A DNA stretch of 64,000 nt from Paludibacteraceae bacterium. GTDB taxonomy: Bacteria > Bacteroidota > Bacteroidia > Bacteroidales > Paludibacteraceae. Numbering within the stretch: position 1 is the stretch's first letter; each line of letters starts with the position of its first letter. Both the position numbers and the translations under genes were made by a program. Positions 25,955 to 34,637 of the stretch are shown here, in pieces. The notes beneath the pieces were generated by a model. That model was not told where the DNA came from. It did not search any database and saw only the letters and a program-made list of their open reading frames with translations. The DNA is taken from positions 40,252-104,251 of the forward strand of contig JAEEMG010000058.1 of assembly GCA_016283095.1 (NCBI GenBank), in the 5' to 3' direction.

Positions 25955-28771
25955 ATGCACTACAAGATAAAGCATATATTCTGTTTGTTGCTCACAATCC
26001 TATTGTTTTCAGATAGTTACGGGCAAAATACAGAGTCAAAAAATAACAGTATCGACAGAAAAGAGGTGACTCTATCTGCCGACACTTTGTCTTTCTCTTT
26101 ACCTAAAAAAGATACTTTATCGGCACAAAATGACTCAGTTGCCGTAAAAAAGAGAAAAAAACAGAAGAAAGATCCCAAAACATTTGTGTTCGAACCAAGT
26201 AAGGATGCTATTGAAAGTGAAATCACATATTCGGCATCCGACTCAATCGTGTTTATAGGCGGAGGAGATGCGTATCTGTATGGAAAAGCGTCTATCAATT
26301 ATCAGACTCTCGAGTTGAACAGTGATAATATCAGTCTCGATATTGAAAACAGCACAGTCAAGGCTCGTGGAAAGATAGACAGTACTGGAGCGTTGGTTGA
26401 GACACCGATATTCAAGGACGGCCCGGATGAATATGAGAGTGAGAGTATGGATTATAATTACAAATCGGGCAAGGGATTGATCCGAGGCGTGATCACTCAG
26501 CAGCAGGACGGATATATCACGAGTGATAAGGCAAGAAAGAATCCAGACAACACTTTTTTGATGAAAGATGGTAAGTATACGACTTGTGACAATCATGAAC
26601 ATCCACATTTCTATCTCAACTTGACTAAGGCCAAAGTTGTTCCGAAGAATTGTGTCGTTACAGGTCCAGCTTATTTCGTATTGCTTGATGTGCCGATTCC
26701 AGTGGTGATTCCATTCGCCTATTTCCCATTCTCAAGTGCCTATAAGTCAGGTCTTTTGATGCCGACATTCGGTGAGGATTCTCGTCAGGGATTCTATTTG
26801 CGTAATGGAGGTTACTATTTCGCGATCAACGACTATGTCGATTTGGCGGTACGTGGAGATATCTACACGAAAGGATCTTGGGGAGTGAATGGAACATCAC
26901 GTTATATCAGACGATACAAACATAGCGGAAACTTATTGTTTAGCTATCAGGTGACAGGTTCGGGAGAGAAGGGTATGCCGAACTATACGGAGATGAAGGA
27001 TATGAAGATCCGCTGGACACATAAGCAGGATTCCAAGGCTAATCCGTTCAGTACATTCTCCGCAAGTGTCAACTATTCGACATCTGCTTATAATAAGAAC
27101 AATACACGTTCATACTATAATGCTTCGTCATACGCTGAAAACAACAAATCCAGCAGTATCAACTACGCATATCAGTTTCCAGAGAGTGTGTTCTCTTTGC
27201 AGACCAACTTGACAATCAACCAAAGACAGAGCGACTCTACATTGTCTATCACCTTCCCGTCTTTGACTATCAGCATGAACCGTATTTATCCTTTCCAAAG
27301 AAAAGTGATGGTCGGAAGCAAGAAGTGGTATGAAAAGATATATTTCAACTATAATTTCAGCGCCGACAACAGCGTGTCGATGAAACAGGATAAACTGATG
27401 TGGAGCTCGGAAATCCAGACTGCAAATGATTTCTTCACTGATTTGGAAGCTGCCCACAGACTGTCTTTTGGAGCGTCGTACAATATTCTGAAGTATTTGG
27501 TTTTGAGTCCTAGCATCTCATATAATGAGAAATGGTATCATAAGACTCAGGATCTGAGCTGGGATGAGAATCTAGCGAAGGTAGATACGGTATATCATTA
27601 CGGACTGTTCTTCAAAAACGATTTTTCTGCAAGTGTCAATTTGAACACTACATTGTATGGTTTCTATAAACCGTTGAAATGGATGGGAGGAAAGAAGATC
27701 GCGGCTATTCGACACATGTGTCAGCCAACGGTCGGATTTTCATACAAGCCGGATTTTGACCACATGATCACGCCGTTCCCAGGAATGAGAGATCCGTATT
27801 ATGGCTCATATATCCGTCCAGTTGAAGGAATGGAGTTGTCGGATGTGAGACCTATAGATTACGCAAGAATGAGAGGTGGTGGCACCCGTTCAAATGGACC
27901 GAGTGGTAATGTGAATTTGTCGTTGAACAACAATATAGAGATGAAGGTGCGTACAGACAGGGATACAACTGGATATAAAAAGATATCGTTGATCGACAAT
28001 TTGTCGTTGAGCACTAGCTATAATGTGTTTGCTGATTCGTTGAATTGGTCGGATATCAGTGCAGGTGTCCGATTCAAATTGCCTGGTAACACATCATTCA
28101 GCGTCAATAGCCGTTGGACACCTTACACATATCAGTTGAATGATTATGGTAGTCCGACGAGAGTGGATGTCACAGAAATGGAGAAGAACCACCGTCTTGC
28201 CAGAATGACAAATGCGTCAACAAGTTTGAGCTATAACTTTAACAACAACACATTCAAGAGAAAGCAGGAAGACCAAATTAAAGGTGAGCCTACAAGCAGT
28301 GATGAATATGAGGATGCTGATCCTGATGTGTTAGACAAACAGGGTCCAAGACGTTTGAGAGACAAGAAAAAAGATGATTCAAAGAAGGATGACGAAGGTT
28401 ATGAAGCGTTCTCTTTGCCTTGGAGTTTGAACATCAGTGCCTCGGTCTCTTACGGAGACAAAAGGTTTAATAAAGAGAGATTGACATTCGATCAGGACTG
28501 GTCGTGTATGTTGAACTTCTCCGGAAGCTTCTCATTCACTCGCAATTGGAGTTTCAATTATAGTTCTGGTTACGACGTGATAAACAAAGAGATCAGTTAT
28601 ACGACCTGTGGAATATCCAGATCACTTCACTGTTGGAGTGCGTCTCTCAACTTGGTGCCATTCGGATACAACCAGTCGTTCAACTTCACAATCCATGCAA
28701 ACTCATCATTGCTTCAGGATTTGAAGTATGAGAAGAGCAGTTCTCCAAGCGATCATCCATCTTGGTATTGA
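25955..28771 (+). CDS. lptD: LptD-like LPS transport/outer membrane assembly protein
   Basis: 938 residues. Signal peptide (1-23, ending DSYG) and a Lys-rich low-complexity stretch come first. An OstA/LptA-like beta-jellyroll (residues 85-215, with SDKARKNPDNTFLMKDGKYTTCD, abbreviated DGKYTTCD) leads into a long beta-barrel with alternating aromatic strands to the C-terminus. The family inserts lipopolysaccharide into the outer leaflet of the outer membrane. Bacteroidota members are larger and diverge from E. coli LptD; this fits. A Lys/Asp/Glu-rich loop near residues 770-810 is an insertion between barrel strands. Downstream genes follow with gaps of 8 bp. Confidence 0.85.
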   Translation: MHYKIKHIFCLLLTILLFSDSYGQNTESKNNSIDRKEVTLSADTLSFSLPKKDTLSAQNDSVAVKKRKKQKKDPKTFVFEPSKDAIESEITYSASDSIVFIGGGDAYLYGKASINYQTLELNSDNISLDIENSTVKARGKIDSTGALVETPIFKDGPDEYESESMDYNYKSGKGLIRGVITQQQDGYITSDKARKNPDNTFLMKDGKYTTCDNHEHPHFYLNLTKAKVVPKNCVVTGPAYFVLLDVPIPVVIPFAYFPFSSAYKSGLLMPTFGEDSRQGFYLRNGGYYFAINDYVDLAVRGDIYTKGSWGVNGTSRYIRRYKHSGNLLFSYQVTGSGEKGMPNYTEMKDMKIRWTHKQDSKANPFSTFSASVNYSTSAYNKNNTRSYYNASSYAENNKSSSINYAYQFPESVFSLQTNLTINQRQSDSTLSITFPSLTISMNRIYPFQRKVMVGSKKWYEKIYFNYNFSADNSVSMKQDKLMWSSEIQTANDFFTDLEAAHRLSFGASYNILKYLVLSPSISYNEKWYHKTQDLSWDENLAKVDTVYHYGLFFKNDFSASVNLNTTLYGFYKPLKWMGGKKIAAIRHMCQPTVGFSYKPDFDHMITPFPGMRDPYYGSYIRPVEGMELSDVRPIDYARMRGGGTRSNGPSGNVNLSLNNNIEMKVRTDRDTTGYKKISLIDNLSLSTSYNVFADSLNWSDISAGVRFKLPGNTSFSVNSRWTPYTYQLNDYGSPTRVDVTEMEKNHRLARMTNASTSLSYNFNNNTFKRKQEDQIKGEPTSSDEYEDADPDVLDKQGPRRLRDKKKDDSKKDDEGYEAFSLPWSLNISASVSYGDKRFNKERLTFDQDWSCMLNFSGSFSFTRNWSFNYSSGYDVINKEISYTTCGISRSLHCWSASLNLVPFGYNQSFNFTIHANSSLLQDLKYEKSSSPSDHPSWY

Positions 28772-28779
28772 TTTTGACA

Positions 28780-29046
28780 ATGAATATACTTTATATTTAT
28801 TTAGCGATCATAAATGTCGTCGCATTTGCTGCTTATGGTTGGGATAAATGGAAAGCCCAAAAGTCAAAGTGGCGTACCCCAGAGTCGACACTGATCCTTT
28901 TTGCCGCGATAGGTGGGGCATTGGGTGCGTATGCTGGCATGAAATGTTTCCGTCACAAGACACAGCATAAGAAGTTCACAATTTTGGTGCCGCTATTTTT
29001 GATTGTTTGGATAGTCGGGCTGGGGTGGTTGATGATGCAATTATAA
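28780..29046 (+). CDS. DUF1294 membrane protein
   Basis: 88 residues from the ATG at 28780, 8 bp after the lptD stop; the longer frame would need a TTG inside lptD. The family pattern is clear: two to three membrane segments, NVVAFAAYGWDKWKAQ, KWRTPESTLILFAAIGGALGA and CFRHKTQHKKF. Function is unknown. The tight spacing suggests cotranscription with lptD. Confidence 0.88.
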   Translation: MNILYIYLAIINVVAFAAYGWDKWKAQKSKWRTPESTLILFAAIGGALGAYAGMKCFRHKTQHKKFTILVPLFLIVWIVGLGWLMMQL

Positions 29047-29054
29047 AAAACACT

Positions 29055-29462
29055 ATGAATTATATAGTGACAATTAAACAGATAGATTGGATAGATCAAG
29101 AAGCCAAAGAGGCAGACGTCTGTTTCATGTTGCGTGATTCACTGTATTGGGCGTTTTGTCATCCATGTGATTTCACCGAAGGTGAGGTTTGTGAGGTTGA
29201 AATTGATATGTTAGAAGGAGAAGACTCTTGGGAAACAATGTTTTCAGTGAACACAAAAAGAGATATGAAGATTCTACCATTTGAACGTGGCAGATGTTCT
29301 TATTATTGTTACGGGAGGATTGAGAGTATATGTTCTGTCATTGCGGACTGTGGAGATTTGCAGTTTGATCTTGGAAATTTCACTCATGATGAAAGGGTTG
29401 TGGGAGAGTACATTTATTTTTTCATTGGCCGTATGGATATAAAAAGATCCATTCGAGTTTGA
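29055..29462 (+). CDS. Hypothetical protein, 135 aa
   Basis: A soluble, acidic protein from the ATG at 29055 (8 bp after the DUF1294 stop), beginning MNYIVTIKQIDWIDQEAKEAD. No domain recognised. Its predicted pattern is mostly beta. Position makes it the last gene of the lptD transcript; an inverted repeat AGCCAAA/TTTGGCT (29498-29544) follows. Confidence 0.6.
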   Translation: MNYIVTIKQIDWIDQEAKEADVCFMLRDSLYWAFCHPCDFTEGEVCEVEIDMLEGEDSWETMFSVNTKRDMKILPFERGRCSYYCYGRIESICSVIADCGDLQFDLGNFTHDERVVGEYIYFFIGRMDIKRSIRV

Positions 29463-29574
29463 AAAGGGCAAATAAGCACTGCTAAATCTATAGAGTCAGC
29501 CAAAAACATATAGGGATACTATTCTTTTTGTACGATATTTGGCTATTTCTGTAAAAATATTCCGTAGGAATTTC

Positions 29575-29582
29575 TATCTTTG
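29575..29582 (+). promoter_or_regulatory. -7 box of glyA
   Basis: TATCTTTG, 30 bp before the ATG at 29613. It covers the upstream TTG codon at 29580, so that codon cannot be the start of the normal message. Confidence 0.6.
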
Positions 29583-29612
29583 CAAAAAATTACAACAATA
29601 TCATCAAGAGTT

Positions 29613-30893
29613 ATGGTAAGAGATACAGAGATTTTCGACATTATCGAGAAAGAGCATCAGCGTCAGCTTAAGGGAATTGAGCTAATTGCTTCTGAAAACT
29701 TCGTTAGTGATCAGGTGATGCAGGCAATGGGAAGTTATCTAACAAACAAATATGCCGAGGGTTACATCGGACACCGTCACTATGGAGGTTGCGAGGTAGT
29801 CGACATGAGCGAAGGCTTGGCAATCGAACGTCTTTGTAAGCTATACGGCGCTGAGTACGCTAACGTACAGCCACACTCAGGAGCTCAGGCTAATGGAGCT
29901 GTTCTTCTTGCTGTACTTAATCCTGGTGACAAGTTCATGGGATTGGATTTGGCTCACGGTGGTCACCTTTCTCACGGATCTTTGGTAAACACATCTGGTT
30001 TGATCTACAAGCCAGTTCCTTACTTCTTGAACAAAGAGACAGGTCGTGTTGATTACGACGAGATGGAGAAGATCGCAAAGGCAGAGCGTCCTAAGTTGAT
30101 CATCGGTGGTGGTTCAGCTTATTCACGTGAGTGGGATTACGCACGTATGCGTAAGATCGCAGACGAGGTAGGCGCACTTCTTATGATTGATATGGCTCAC
30201 CCAGCTGGTCTTATCGCTGCTGGTTTGCTTGACAATCCATTGAAATATGCACATATCGTGACATCTACTACACATAAGACACTTCGTGGACCACGTGGTG
30301 GTATCATCTTGCTAGGTAAGGATTTCGATAATCCTTGGGGTAAGGTTACAAAGAAGGGTGTCATCCGTAAGATGTCTTCAATCTTGAATTCAGCAGTGTT
30401 CCCTGGTATGCAGGGTGGTCCGCTTGAGCACGTTATCGCAGCTAAGGCAGTCGCTTTCGGTGAGGCACTTCAGCCAGAGTTCAAAACATATCAGGCACAG
30501 GTAAAGAAGAATGCAGCTGTTATGGCTCAGGCATTCGTAGATAAGGGTTACGCAGTTGTATCTGGAGGTACAGACAACCACTCAATGTTGATCGACCTTC
30601 GTCCTAAGTTCCCTGAATTGACTGGTAAGATGGCTGAGACAGCTCTAGTTGCTGCTGACATCACTACAAACATGAACATGGTGCCATTCGACACTCGTTC
30701 AGCATTCCAGACTTCAGGTCTTCGTTTCGGTACTCCTGCTATCACAACTCGTGGTGCTAAGGAGGATATGATGGTTGAAATCGTAGAGATGATCGACACC
30801 GTTCTTTCAAATCCAGAGAGCGAAGCAAACATCAAGGCTGTTCGTGAGAAGGTAAATAGCATGATGGCTAATTATCCTTTGTTCGCTTGGTAA
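29613..30893 (+). CDS. glyA: Serine hydroxymethyltransferase
   Basis: 426 residues from ATG 29613, the usual length for Bacteroidales. Conserved motifs: [49 protein letters not shown] and the PLP-lysine motif [15 protein letters not shown]. It interconverts serine and glycine with tetrahydrofolate, supplying one-carbon units in the cytoplasm. Codon use is strongly biased (GGT, AAG, CGT), as expected for a highly expressed gene. It is flanked by its own promoter and a UUCG-loop terminator. Confidence 0.98.
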   Translation: MVRDTEIFDIIEKEHQRQLKGIELIASENFVSDQVMQAMGSYLTNKYAEGYIGHRHYGGCEVVDMSEGLAIERLCKLYGAEYANVQPHSGAQANGAVLLAVLNPGDKFMGLDLAHGGHLSHGSLVNTSGLIYKPVPYFLNKETGRVDYDEMEKIAKAERPKLIIGGGSAYSREWDYARMRKIADEVGALLMIDMAHPAGLIAAGLLDNPLKYAHIVTSTTHKTLRGPRGGIILLGKDFDNPWGKVTKKGVIRKMSSILNSAVFPGMQGGPLEHVIAAKAVAFGEALQPEFKTYQAQVKKNAAVMAQAFVDKGYAVVSGGTDNHSMLIDLRPKFPELTGKMAETALVAADITTNMNMVPFDTRSAFQTSGLRFGTPAITTRGAKEDMMVEIVEMIDTVLSNPESEANIKAVREKVNSMMANYPLFAW

Positions 30894-30917
30894 TCTAAGC
30901 ATAAAGCAAAAATATAA

Positions 30918-30949
30918 GGCAAACGGAGTTCGCTCTGTTTGCCTTTTTT
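30918..30949 (+). terminator. Terminator of glyA with UUCG loop
   Basis: An 11-bp stem (GGCAAACGGAG / CTCTGTTTGCC, one G-U) closed by TTCG, then TTTTTT. Confidence 0.95.
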
Positions 30950-31013
30950 GTTTGTCTGAATAAAATGAATGATTGTGGAGTCGTATAGTGATGCCCCTTT
31001 TTATAAAAAGCAT

Positions 31014-31021
31014 TATCTTTG
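31014..31021 (+). promoter_or_regulatory. -7 box of the LOG-ribD operon
   Basis: TATCTTTG, followed by a leader of about 90 nt. That leader contains an ATCCGA/TCGGAT hairpin (31048-31078). No FMN riboswitch features were found. Confidence 0.5.
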
Positions 31022-31115
31022 TATTCTGACTGATTAAATGGCAGTATCCGACAGAGATTTCTTGGATAGGGTATCGGATGCTTTTAGCTGTTGTTTCTGA
31101 AATTTGAGGTTTATT

Positions 31116-31649
31116 ATGATAAAAAGTGTTTGTGTGTATGGAGGATCAAACTCCAATTCTTCTGCCAAATATTCTGATGAGGCGTTCCGTGTGGGGGTGA
31201 CTCTTGCCAAACTTGGGATTACTGTCTATTATGGTGGCGGTGCTTGCGGTGTGATGGGATCTCTTGCCGACGGAGTGATGAGTGCAGGTGGCACAATCAA
31301 AGGTGTTATTCCACAGTTTATGGTGGAGCGAGGATGGGCCTACGATAAAGTGGAGCATATTGTGGTGGAAGACATGCATATCCGTAAGAAGACGATGCTT
31401 GATCTGGCTGATATGGCGATAGCTTTGCCTGGAAGCAACGGTACGTTTGAGGAGGTATTGGAAGCCATAACCTGGCGTCAACTTGGATTGTTTAGTGGCA
31501 AAGTCGTGATATACAACAGCTATGGCTATTACGACAATATGATAAAGATGTTCAGAAAGGCCACAGAAGATGGGTTTATGAACGTCGGTGTGGATTTCTT
31601 TACTGTCGCCGATAATATTGAAATTTTGACCTCTCTAATTGAAAAATAA
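31116..31649 (+). CDS. LOG-family nucleoside-5'-monophosphate phosphoribohydrolase
   Basis: 177 residues from ATG 31116. The Rossmann-like fold of the LOG/TIGR00730 family is recognisable: VYGGSN at the N-terminus, VYYGGGACGVMGSLADGV, and the catalytic motif PGSNGTFEEVLEAITW, which corresponds to PGGxGTxxE. The family hydrolyses nucleotide 5'-monophosphates to base and ribose phosphate. Ser replaces the second Gly of PGG. The stop is 6 bp from ribD, so it is in an operon with riboflavin synthesis. Confidence 0.88.
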   Translation: MIKSVCVYGGSNSNSSAKYSDEAFRVGVTLAKLGITVYYGGGACGVMGSLADGVMSAGGTIKGVIPQFMVERGWAYDKVEHIVVEDMHIRKKTMLDLADMAIALPGSNGTFEEVLEAITWRQLGLFSGKVVIYNSYGYYDNMIKMFRKATEDGFMNVGVDFFTVADNIEILTSLIEK

Positions 31650-31655
31650 AGACAT

Positions 31656-32705
31656 ATGACTCTCGACGATATATATATGAAGCGATGCTTCCAACTTGCG
31701 GAATGCGGGAAAGGTCATGCCGCGCCTAATCCGATGGTTGGAGCAGTGATCGTGTGCGACGGTGAAATCATAGGCGAAGGTTATCATCGTAAGTGTGGCG
31801 GACCACATGCAGAAGTCAATGCGGTGGCGTCTGTCGCTGACAAATCTAAACTTTCGCGAAGCACTATGTATGTAAGTCTTGAACCGTGTGCCCATTGGGG
31901 AAAGACTCCTCCGTGTGCTGAATTGATCATCAAACACCATATCCCTAAGGTTGTGATATGCAATGTGGATCCGTTTCCTAAAGTAGACGGTAGGGGAGTG
32001 CAGATGTTGCAGGATGCAGGTATAGAAGTGAAGACGGGAGTGTTGGCCGACGAAGGATGGCATCTCAACCGTCGTTTCTTCACATTCCATTCCAAGCGTC
32101 GCCCTTATATCATATTGAAGTGGGCAGAGAGCGCAGACGGATTTGTCGCTGGAAAAAATGGCGGGCAGATATCAATATCTACCCCAGAAACGTTGAGATA
32201 TGTACATAAGATGCGTGCGGAAGAATCAGGCATTCTCGTCGGAACACAGACAGCATTGAATGACAATCCTAGTCTTACTGTGCGTCATTGGAGTGGAGAT
32301 AATCCCACACGAATAATTCTTGACAGAAGCCTAATTGTGCCTGTTGCCAATAAATGTTTTTCTTCGGATACCCAGACAATCGTTGTATCTGAGAAGGATG
32401 ACAATGGTAATTATCCATCCAATGTGAAGATTGTTAGTTTGCCATTTGACTCGAATGGAGTGAAGATGGACGCTTTGATGAAATATCTGTATGAGACGAA
32501 CATACAATCGCTAATTGTAGAAGGAGGAACAAAAACCTTACAATCGTTCATAGATACAAGTTTATGGGATGAGGCAAGGGTGGAGAAAAATCCACGTCTT
32601 CTTATAAACGAGGGTATTGAATCTCCTGATTTTGATTTGACACCAGACAGAATTGAAAATATAGATGGAAATGTGATTGCGTATTACAGAAACCAGAATG
32701 GCTGA
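31656..32705 (+). CDS. ribD: Bifunctional riboflavin deaminase/reductase RibD
   Basis: 349 residues. The N-terminal deaminase domain (1-145) has the zinc motif HAEVNA (H49) and PCAHWGKTPPC. The C-terminal reductase domain (146-349) has ILKWAESADGFVAG and LIVEGGTKTLQSF. It catalyses the second and third steps of riboflavin synthesis in the cytoplasm. It is cotranscribed with the LOG-family gene. Confidence 0.97.
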   Translation: MTLDDIYMKRCFQLAECGKGHAAPNPMVGAVIVCDGEIIGEGYHRKCGGPHAEVNAVASVADKSKLSRSTMYVSLEPCAHWGKTPPCAELIIKHHIPKVVICNVDPFPKVDGRGVQMLQDAGIEVKTGVLADEGWHLNRRFFTFHSKRRPYIILKWAESADGFVAGKNGGQISISTPETLRYVHKMRAEESGILVGTQTALNDNPSLTVRHWSGDNPTRIILDRSLIVPVANKCFSSDTQTIVVSEKDDNGNYPSNVKIVSLPFDSNGVKMDALMKYLYETNIQSLIVEGGTKTLQSFIDTSLWDEARVEKNPRLLINEGIESPDFDLTPDRIENIDGNVIAYYRNQNG

Positions 32706-32706
32706 T

Positions 32707-32757
32707 AAACAAAGACGTTTGTTTTGATAAGAAGGCATCACATTTAAGTGTTGCCTT
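32707..32757 (+). terminator. Two hairpins after ribD
   Basis: AAACAAA/TTTGTTT (32707-32724), then AAGGCA-CAC/GTG-TGCCTT (32732-32757). Neither has a long T-run, so termination strength is uncertain. Confidence 0.5.
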
Positions 32758-32826
32758 CCCCTATTTAAAAAGCAATGAGCTCAGCTTCTCCCGAAACCAA
32801 GCCCATTATCATGAAAAACCTTACTA

Positions 32827-34269
32827 CTATTTCAAAATTAACTTTATTATGTTTATTCCTAATTCTGTCTTAACGACAGCATTGTAAATTCCTCTGTTTA
32901 GCATAGAGATTCCGATTTCCGCATTGTTTCCAGAAATCTCTTTGAACATTACTCTTGTTCCGCTAGTTGAGTAAATTGAGATATTTTGTAGCTCATTGTC
33001 AGACGAAACATAGATAGTGTTCGTCGCAGGGTTTGGTCCTATAGACAATGAATAGTCAATAGAGATATTTTCTACGCTTTCGATACCAAGCACATCCATG
33101 ATTTTTTGGATGAATTCCTGATCGTACCATGTTAATTCCTTACGGTTGAAATGTCCGTGGGCTTCTCCTCTGTTGCTCTTGTATACGTTGTTGTCCCACA
33201 ATATTGCTGGCATACCGTATTTTTTAGTTATAGTGTAGTATGCCTCTGCCCATTTCACTCTGTCTTCTTGGTTTGTTCTGTTGCTTCTGCTGAATCTGGC
33301 TGAGCATGATTCTTCTCCGATAATTACAGGAACGCCCATTCCTACGATGAATTTTTCATAGATTGGCTTGAAATAATCATCGATATCTTGCTTGTTGCTA
33401 TCTTTCCATGTAGAAGTGTTGCCTAAACATAGTTCATATGGTCGGTATGCGTGTAGAGATACAGCAAGACGGTTTGGTGTCTCGTCTGTTGGCAATTTGA
33501 AGTCAGGGGACATACATCCTTCGTAGCAAGCAGCGTAGCCAGGACACATGATGACACGGTCTTTGTTTTCAGCAGAACCATTTCCACGGATTTCGTCAAC
33601 TCCTATCTGGTTGAATTTGTTGATCATTTCAAGTGCAGTGGCGATTTCCTCGGATGGTTTGTTGATGTCGAACCACCACTCGCTTGAGTTTCCTACTAGA
33701 CGAGGTTCATTCATGATTTCAAAAATCAAGTGCTGGTCGTAATCTTTGAAAGCTTCTGCGATCTGACGCCAAACACCTTTTATGAAGAGAGCGTTGCTTT
33801 CATCTTCTTCCGGCATATAGTGGATATTGCCAGAATTGTTGTCGTGATGGATGTTGATGATAACGAACAAGTCTTCGTTGTAACAGTAGTCGACCACTTC
33901 TTTCACACGGGCCATCCACTCTTCACTGATGGTGAAGTTTTCGGGGTTTTCTTCGAAATCTGAATGGTTACCCCAAGATACAGGGATACGGATAGTGTTG
34001 AACCCGGCTTTTCTTACGGCAGTGATCATCTCTTGGGTTGTCTCAGGCTGTCCCCAAGAAGTTTCTGCGTCGAGACCATATCCTCCGTTCTTGCCTCCTG
34101 TTGCGTCGAAAGTGTTGCCAAGGTTCCATCCTGTGGTCATCATTCCTGCTATTTCAGAAGCGGTGTTTCCAGAAAGTTTTTCTGCAGATGCATTGATGGT
34201 CATTCCTGAAATAACCAAAGCGGCAATCGCAGATGTTGTTTTTTTAAGTGAAGTAAATGTTTTTTTCAT
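32827..34269 (-). CDS. GH5 (subfamily 4-like) endoglucanase with T9SS tail
   Basis: 480 residues from the ATG at 34267-34269, which starts the signal peptide MKKTFTSLKK (cleavage near ASA28); an in-frame ATG 72 bp upstream would bury it. The GH5 domain is residues 35-385: GWNLGNTFDA (47-56), IRIPVSWG, acid/base Glu188 in MNEPR, SLHAYRPY, nucleophile Glu319 in VIIGEES. The tail from about 405 is a T9SS sorting domain (LSIGPNPATNTIYVSS, then IYSTSGTRVMF). It hydrolyses beta-1,4-glucan, perhaps xyloglucan or xylan, at the cell surface. It is divergent from the xylanase genes, with shared intergenic control possible. Confidence 0.93.
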   Translation of the reverse strand: MKKTFTSLKKTTSAIAALVISGMTINASAEKLSGNTASEIAGMMTTGWNLGNTFDATGGKNGGYGLDAETSWGQPETTQEMITAVRKAGFNTIRIPVSWGNHSDFEENPENFTISEEWMARVKEVVDYCYNEDLFVIINIHHDNNSGNIHYMPEEDESNALFIKGVWRQIAEAFKDYDQHLIFEIMNEPRLVGNSSEWWFDINKPSEEIATALEMINKFNQIGVDEIRGNGSAENKDRVIMCPGYAACYEGCMSPDFKLPTDETPNRLAVSLHAYRPYELCLGNTSTWKDSNKQDIDDYFKPIYEKFIVGMGVPVIIGEESCSARFSRSNRTNQEDRVKWAEAYYTITKKYGMPAILWDNNVYKSNRGEAHGHFNRKELTWYDQEFIQKIMDVLGIESVENISIDYSLSIGPNPATNTIYVSSDNELQNISIYSTSGTRVMFKEISGNNAEIGISMLNRGIYNAVVKTELGINIIKLILK

Positions 34270-34367
34270 ATGCTTACGATTTTTATGGTTGCTTGTAAAA
34301 GTGTCTGTTTTTGTGTTAGCCTTGATGTATCGACAAATCATGAATTTTTATCGACGAATCGATAATG

Positions 34368-34398
34368 CAAAGGTAATACTAAAATTTATATCTCCAAC
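34368..34398 (-). promoter_or_regulatory. Promoter of the GH5 gene
   Basis: Minus strand: GTTG (34395-34398), 19 bp, TACCTTTG (34368-34375). It gives a leader of about 90 nt to the chosen ATG. Confidence 0.6.
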
Positions 34399-34540
34399 GT
34401 TGATATGGAAAAATTACATAATTTTTTTTGAATGAGAGGAAAAACCAGTAAAAAATCGCCAAAAAACATAGAAAAAAAAGTCATTGTATGTTGACGAGCA
34501 TGTTTAATAAAAAAACGTCAAAAAATAATTGTAATCACAT

Positions 34541-34570
34541 TTTGCATTATCTAGCTTTAGAATAATATTG
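34541..34570 (+). promoter_or_regulatory. Promoter of the CE4-GH8 gene
   Basis: TTTG (34541-34544), 18 bp, TAATATTG (34563-34570, one mismatch). The start site would fall at the AGACGT/ACGTCT hairpin. Confidence 0.5.
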
Positions 34571-34637
34571 CAGACGTAAACGAGGATAAACTCACGTCTA
34601 CACATTATTATTACTAACGAAAAAAAACGCTAAGCAT

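Larger units (their letters stand above)
34270..34637. other. Divergent control region of the cell-wall enzyme locus
   Basis: It holds the GH5 promoter (34368-34398), a very A-rich stretch (34435-34515), the inverted repeat TTGACG (34491-34496)/CGTCAA (34516-34521), a plus-strand promoter and an AGACGT/ACGTCT hairpin (34572-34599) in the leader of the CE4-GH8 gene. No ORF is supported. Confidence 0.6.

Noticed and set aside
31022-31115. Possible FMN riboswitch before the LOG-ribD operon
   Set aside because: The leader is under 100 nt with one simple hairpin; none of the conserved RFN stems or loops was found.
32827-34341. Longer start (ATG at 34341) for the GH5 gene
   Set aside because: It would place 24 polar residues before an excellent signal peptide; the ATG at 34269 is preferred.
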